A stretch of 64,000 bases of DNA from Corallium rubrum (Eukaryota; Cnidaria; Anthozoa; Scleralcyonacea; Coralliidae): the NCBI GenBank assembly GCA_964035015.1, contig OZ035997.1, positions 10,639,473 through 10,703,472 on the forward strand, written 5' to 3'. Shown in pieces: positions 60,223 to 64,000 of this stretch. The notes below the pieces were generated by a model that did not search any database, was not told the DNA's origin, and was given only the letters and a program-made list of their open reading frames with translations. Position 1 is the first letter of the stretch, and every line of letters begins with the position of its first letter. The position numbers and the translations under genes are program-made.

Positions 60223-61507
60223 CTAGTTATCGACATTTTCAATTAGTTGAAGCAATAATAAATACAATTCTTCAGCCTGCTCTTTATTGTTTGGTCTAAC
60301 AAGTTCGTTTTCCTCCATAATGATCTCAGCTAGTTCTTTGAAATCGCGCGAGCACCCTGATGCAGGTCGTTGGACAGCGCACATCTCAGTTGCAACTTCG
60401 ATTTCTTCTACATTTACTTTACTGCCGTAATCTATAGTTGCAGTTGTCAAAGGTATATGATACAGCGTGTCAGGTCGGCCATGTGGTGAGTCCGCATTAG
60501 TAGATGGTCTTATTTTATGTAAGTTCCATAGTCTCGCTATTCTGTGAAGTTCTTTTTGAATAAGATCACTGAAGCAAAATTTAAGGCACTCCACGTGAAT
60601 ATTGTTTCCATCATCATACATTCCTCTATCCCTTGCATTTTTAAAATAAGTTATCCACCAATCTATACATTCTCTGCGAAGCATGCTCCACCACGCTTCA
60701 ATCCGTTGGTTTGAAACGGATTTACCATACACGAAACTTTTATTGCCCGCAAATTCGTCGTTATCAACTCTTCTAAAATAGCGTTGTACCGCTGCCACAT
60801 TCTTGTTTTCAGTCCCTTTGTCGCTCCGAATAATTTGAGCTGTACAGCCAACTTGTTCAACACAGTCCAAAAAGTACTGGCATATTATTGCAGGGTTATT
60901 ATTTGATGGCCCAACTTCTAGCCACATAATCCGTCGGCTATAGCCATCAATACAACCGTGAATACAGAACCCAAAGGGTTTTAATTATGCCGTCAATATG
61001 CCATATACGATTAGGTCCTTTCCCTCGATATTCCCTTCTTCTTAGTCGATGTCTGAGTCTTGTTTCTACACCCTCGGGATCTAAAACTCTTAATGCTCTT
61101 CTTACAGCTTCTTTACGAACGACCAAACCGTAATCAGTAACGAGTCTTTGATACATTGCACGATATCCAATGATGTTCCCACTTCCGTTTAGTTCTCTTT
61201 CGACAGCTCGAACGACCTCATCAGTAGAGCTATAATTCTTTCGTCTACATAACCCTCGTTTTGTTAGAATCCTCTTTAGCTGTCGTAAACTTAACTGAAT
61301 GCCGTGCGAAGATGCAAGAAACAGCAATATCTCAGTGTACTTCATTCCCAAGTGAAAGTATTTTACAATCAAATCATCTCTTCCATGATCTTCTTGCGAT
61401 GATGGAAGATATTTCGGCAGAACACTCTGCACAATACCAATATGTGCAAGTAATATTACGGGCAGGATCATGACAAAATGAGAAAAAGACTTAAAACGAT
61501 AATCCAA
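60223..61507 (-). pseudogene. IS3EU-type DDE integrase/transposase (one frameshift)
   Basis: The first part, 61507-60947, has a helix-turn-helix-like region (LIVKYFHLGMKYTEILLFLA, SLRQLKRILTKRGLCRRKNY), then GPNRIWHIDG with the first catalytic Asp. After a small deletion near 60985 the frame shifts; 60927-60223 continues MWLEVGPSNNNPA. It carries the second Asp (IIRSDKGTEN) and the Glu (SNQRIEAWWSMLRREC), 41 residues apart, then LKFCFSDLIQKELHRIARLW and an acidic tail. This integrase-core family occurs in fish and cnidarian genomes. It would cut and join the TACGGAG termini. All three catalytic residues survive, but the frameshift makes this copy inactive unless the break is a sequencing error. 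Confidence 0.85.
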
Positions 61508-61643
61508 GAAGTGACTTAACCCTGGTAATATTTGGATTTCAACCGTGGCCGACGCTGTCCTAGAAGCTTATGCTATACTGTAGCCGGGCAATGCTACTTC
61601 GATACAAATAAACGTTGTGCAACAATTGCAAAAGCTTTTTTAA

Positions 61644-61988
61644 AAAAGTGTGTGTGTTCAAAAAAAAAGTGTGTGTTCAAAAAAAAAGTGTGTTCAAAAA
61701 AAAAAGTGTGTGTGTTCAAAAAAAAAAGTGTGTGTGTTCAAAAAAAAAGTGTGTTCAAGAAAAAAGTGTGTGTTCAAAAAAAAAGTGTGTTCAAAAAAAA
61801 AAGTGTGTGTGTTCAAAAAAAAAGTGTGTGTTCAAAAATAAAAGTGTGCAAAAAAAAGTGTGTTAAAAAAAAAGTTTGTGTTCAAAAAGAAAGTTTGTGT
61901 TTCAAAAAAAAAGTGTGTGTTCAAAAGAAAAGTTTCGTATCTAAAATAAAACGTTTGTGTTAATGGATGGCACTTCTGGGGCTCCGTA
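61644..61988. repeat. right terminal inverted repeat of the 7.6-kb element
   Basis: AAAAAAAGTGTGTGTGTTC units run from 61644 to about 61930, then the unique terminus ends in GGGGCTCCGTA at 61988. It is the mirror image of the left end, slightly longer in unit number. Confidence 0.92.
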
Positions 61989-61994
61989 CTTACA

Positions 61995-64000
61995 TAAACG
62001 TTGGAGTTCAATCCCTCAACTTAACTGGACAATTGAATAAATTATTGTACAACAAAAACTTGTCGCCCTCCAGGATCAGCGTCTTTCCAGAATAATTACA
62101 GCTCGTTTGTCAGCTGTGGGCTAGACGACCTTGCATGAATGATCTCCCAACCTTTGTCGTTAGAGTCGTACGGTTATGCAACGTTAAAGCATAATAAACT
62201 CAAATTATATGTACGTAATTGATTAACTATATGAGGCAACTGTTAACCCGATGTGTCATGCAGTTGACCCGGCAAATTGAGCCTCCTATAATATTTAATT
62301 GCGCCATTATTTGAAAAATTCAAATTCTACCCCCAGGTCAGCATTGGCCAACATTAAATTCCAAGCAAGGTAGCTGACAAATTAGCGCTCGTGTAAAATA
62401 AATAACTATATTTTCAGCTGCTTGACGTCCTGGCAAACCAGGCAAAAATCAGTTACAATTTTATTTCGCTCAACCAAGTTGGCTCTGCATGCAAACAGCA
62501 ATAACAACGCCGGCTAACCGGTTGGTTCGTCTTTCATGCATGTAATCGTCTTTCATGCATGTAATCGTCTTTCATGCATGTAATCGCAAAGTGCTTTCGT
62601 ATATAGCCATGCACTGGGGACCTAGGATAAAATCGCCCATTAAATGTAATAATATTTATACAAACGATACGCTCTTTATATTAAATACCTGTGAAGATAA
62701 CGACAATTTCGCACAAAATGAAAAACCCAAACGTTTTCATCTTGAATAGTTCGGATTAAAGTTGCCGATTAAAAGTTGCTTGACGTTTTCTGTTAAAATA
62801 TAATAAAAATATTTATTAATGATCGATATTAACAATTATATATATTAAGGTTAGTTCGATGACGCATGCATGCTTGCACGCCTTTGCCTTCTACAGGATA
62901 AAACAAGAACATATAACAACGCCCATCTATAAATTGCAATGTGCATGCAACTGAACTATAATTACGAGATGAAACTGGACCAGAAGCATGCACGAGTACG
63001 GATTTAAGTTTAGAAAGAATAAGATTGTCATGAGAAAGAATAAGATTGTCAAGAAATGCGTAAATCCATTGTTAACAGGAGATCAGAATTGAGAGTTAGG
63101 GCGAATTGACGCAAAAAGGTTCAGTTATTATATTCAGTTAAGGTTGGCATGCAAGTATAAGAAGTTTTAAATGCTTAGGAAGGGGGAGTATATTTTTTCA
63201 ATCTCGATCGAATTTGACAAGGTTGTTTGGCCATGCACTCAGTGTTATACGCCAAAGAAGTGTCCATGCACATATATAGTCTTTGATTAAACAAAACGAA
63301 AACAGTAAAGAATTGTGAGCCATACATACATACATATATATACACTAGCTATCGGCTATATATTTCAACACTAAAGTTCAACTTCGACATGGATGTTCAA
63401 CCATGCATTCAGTAATGCATAGAAAATGAGCTAAATAAACTATAAATCCGAGGAATTACGAGTATAACTTTGACGGTAAAAGAGATGCTCAAATGAATGG
63501 CAGCGACTGCCGGTTTATATACTGTACATATACAACGTTAGTAGTCAGAGAGAATGGTGGCAGAAAGTTAAGAGTTCACTAAAAGTAGACGGCTATATAT
63601 CATTATATATACACACATTTTAAAGAGAAATATTACACCCAACAGCATTCTAGCAGAAGTTCGTAGGCCTATAGCTTATAAAATAGCTAGGCGATGAAAA
63701 TTATCGATTAAGCAAGACGTATATAAGAGCTGAATTGAACTTAAAACATAAAGTATATTATATATCGAGCCTACCTGAAATCTTGGCTGTTCGTAGTTAA
63801 CTGGTGGCTCTTGCTTCCTTAGGCGTTGTTTGACTTTTGGTGAGCTGGGTGGAGGCACGTTTCTTAAATACAGTTTGTTCGTGAATTAAGAAGTTATCTT
63901 GCATCTCATTTAGCTTGTGTTAAATACCCATGGTGATTACTGATTGGCTAAAATTGGTTTTAAGAATGATAAGTGCATCCCAGATCATGAATATTAAAAA
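61995..64000. other. unassigned; short tandem repeat and one doubtful exon
   Basis: GTCTTTCATGCATGTAATC occurs three times in tandem at 62529-62587. On the minus strand 63870-63775 has CAG|GTAGGC after an open stretch (PKVKQRLRKQEPPVNYEQPR) that could be an exon, but it lacks an ATG and does not match the phase of the EGF exons. Nothing else is recognised. Confidence 0.4.

Larger units (their letters stand above)
54349..61988. mobile_element. 7.64-kb IS3EU-type DNA transposon with HECT cargo
   Basis: The termini TACGGAGCCCCAGAAGTGCC are inverted at both ends, bordered by the 6-bp duplication CTTACA (54343-54348 and 61989-61994). The inverted repeats continue as ~300-bp GTGTGTTCAAAAAAA arrays. 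Two convergent genes fill it: a SAM-like/HECT gene on plus (54693-59531) and a DDE integrase-like transposase on minus (61507-60223). Six-bp TSDs, a 5'-TAY start and an IS3-like integrase core fit the IS3EU superfamily. The transposase has one frameshift, so this copy is non-autonomous now. Confidence 0.88.

Noticed and set aside
63775..63870. Upstream exon of the EGF/TLDc gene
   Set aside because: The donor-like GTAGGC ends phase 0 in the open frame, while the next EGF exon needs phase 1, and no ATG is in frame.

Overview
The window is animal nuclear DNA. It is AT-rich, intron-bearing and dense in transposable elements. The mix of a secreted EGF/TLDc gene, a stand-alone P2X7 'ballast' domain gene, Penelope-like elements with hammerhead-type motifs, CR1/Jockey-like LINEs, and hAT, Mutator-like, TTAA-type and IS3EU-type DNA transposons best fits a cnidarian, perhaps an anthozoan. 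That placement is inference from family content; no diagnostic marker gene is present.

Layout. 0-5 kb: a MITE, a 239-bp palindrome, a tRNA-derived SINE-like insertion, and a decayed Penelope-like element (PLE) with inverted terminal copies, 12-bp target-site duplications (TSDs) and two hammerhead-like motifs, itself carrying a hAT MITE. 4.9-9.6 kb: a TTAA-flanked element with perfect 31-bp inverted repeats. It carries a multi-exon gene for an RG-repeat protein with a P2X7 C-terminal-like (ballast) domain, broken by a 24/25-bp minisatellite. 10.7-15.2 kb: an uninterrupted two-ORF LINE. 18.4-19.4 kb: an element with 9-bp TSDs. 19.7-23.3 kb: a decayed second LINE. 24.9-25.9 kb: a LINE 3' fragment. 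26.1-28.2 kb: a decayed hAT transposon with 8-bp TSDs and a nested hammerhead-bearing foldback insertion. 30.5-31.0 kb: a PLE fragment. 33.8 kb: a THAP-like exon.

35.6-53.1 kb: one apparent host gene on the minus strand. At least four EGF-like exons, a linker exon and two TLDc exons join in phase. Its introns hold nested insertions: a 10.6-kb interval with foldback ends contains a Mutator-like MITE and a Gypsy LTR retrotransposon (identical 126-bp LTRs), and the Gypsy gag is split by a hAT MITE with 8-bp TSDs. A 200-N assembly gap lies at 45.0 kb.

54.3-62.0 kb: a 7.64-kb transposon with 6-bp TSDs (CTTACA), termini starting TACGGAGCCCC and ~300-bp repetitive inverted ends. It carries two convergent genes: an integrase-like DDE transposase (frameshifted) and an intact four-exon gene for an 820-residue SAM-like / ubiquitin-like / HECT E3 ligase. 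The structure fits the IS3EU superfamily. This transposon with an intact ubiquitin-ligase cargo gene is the most striking system in the window; the TTAA element with the ballast-domain gene is second.
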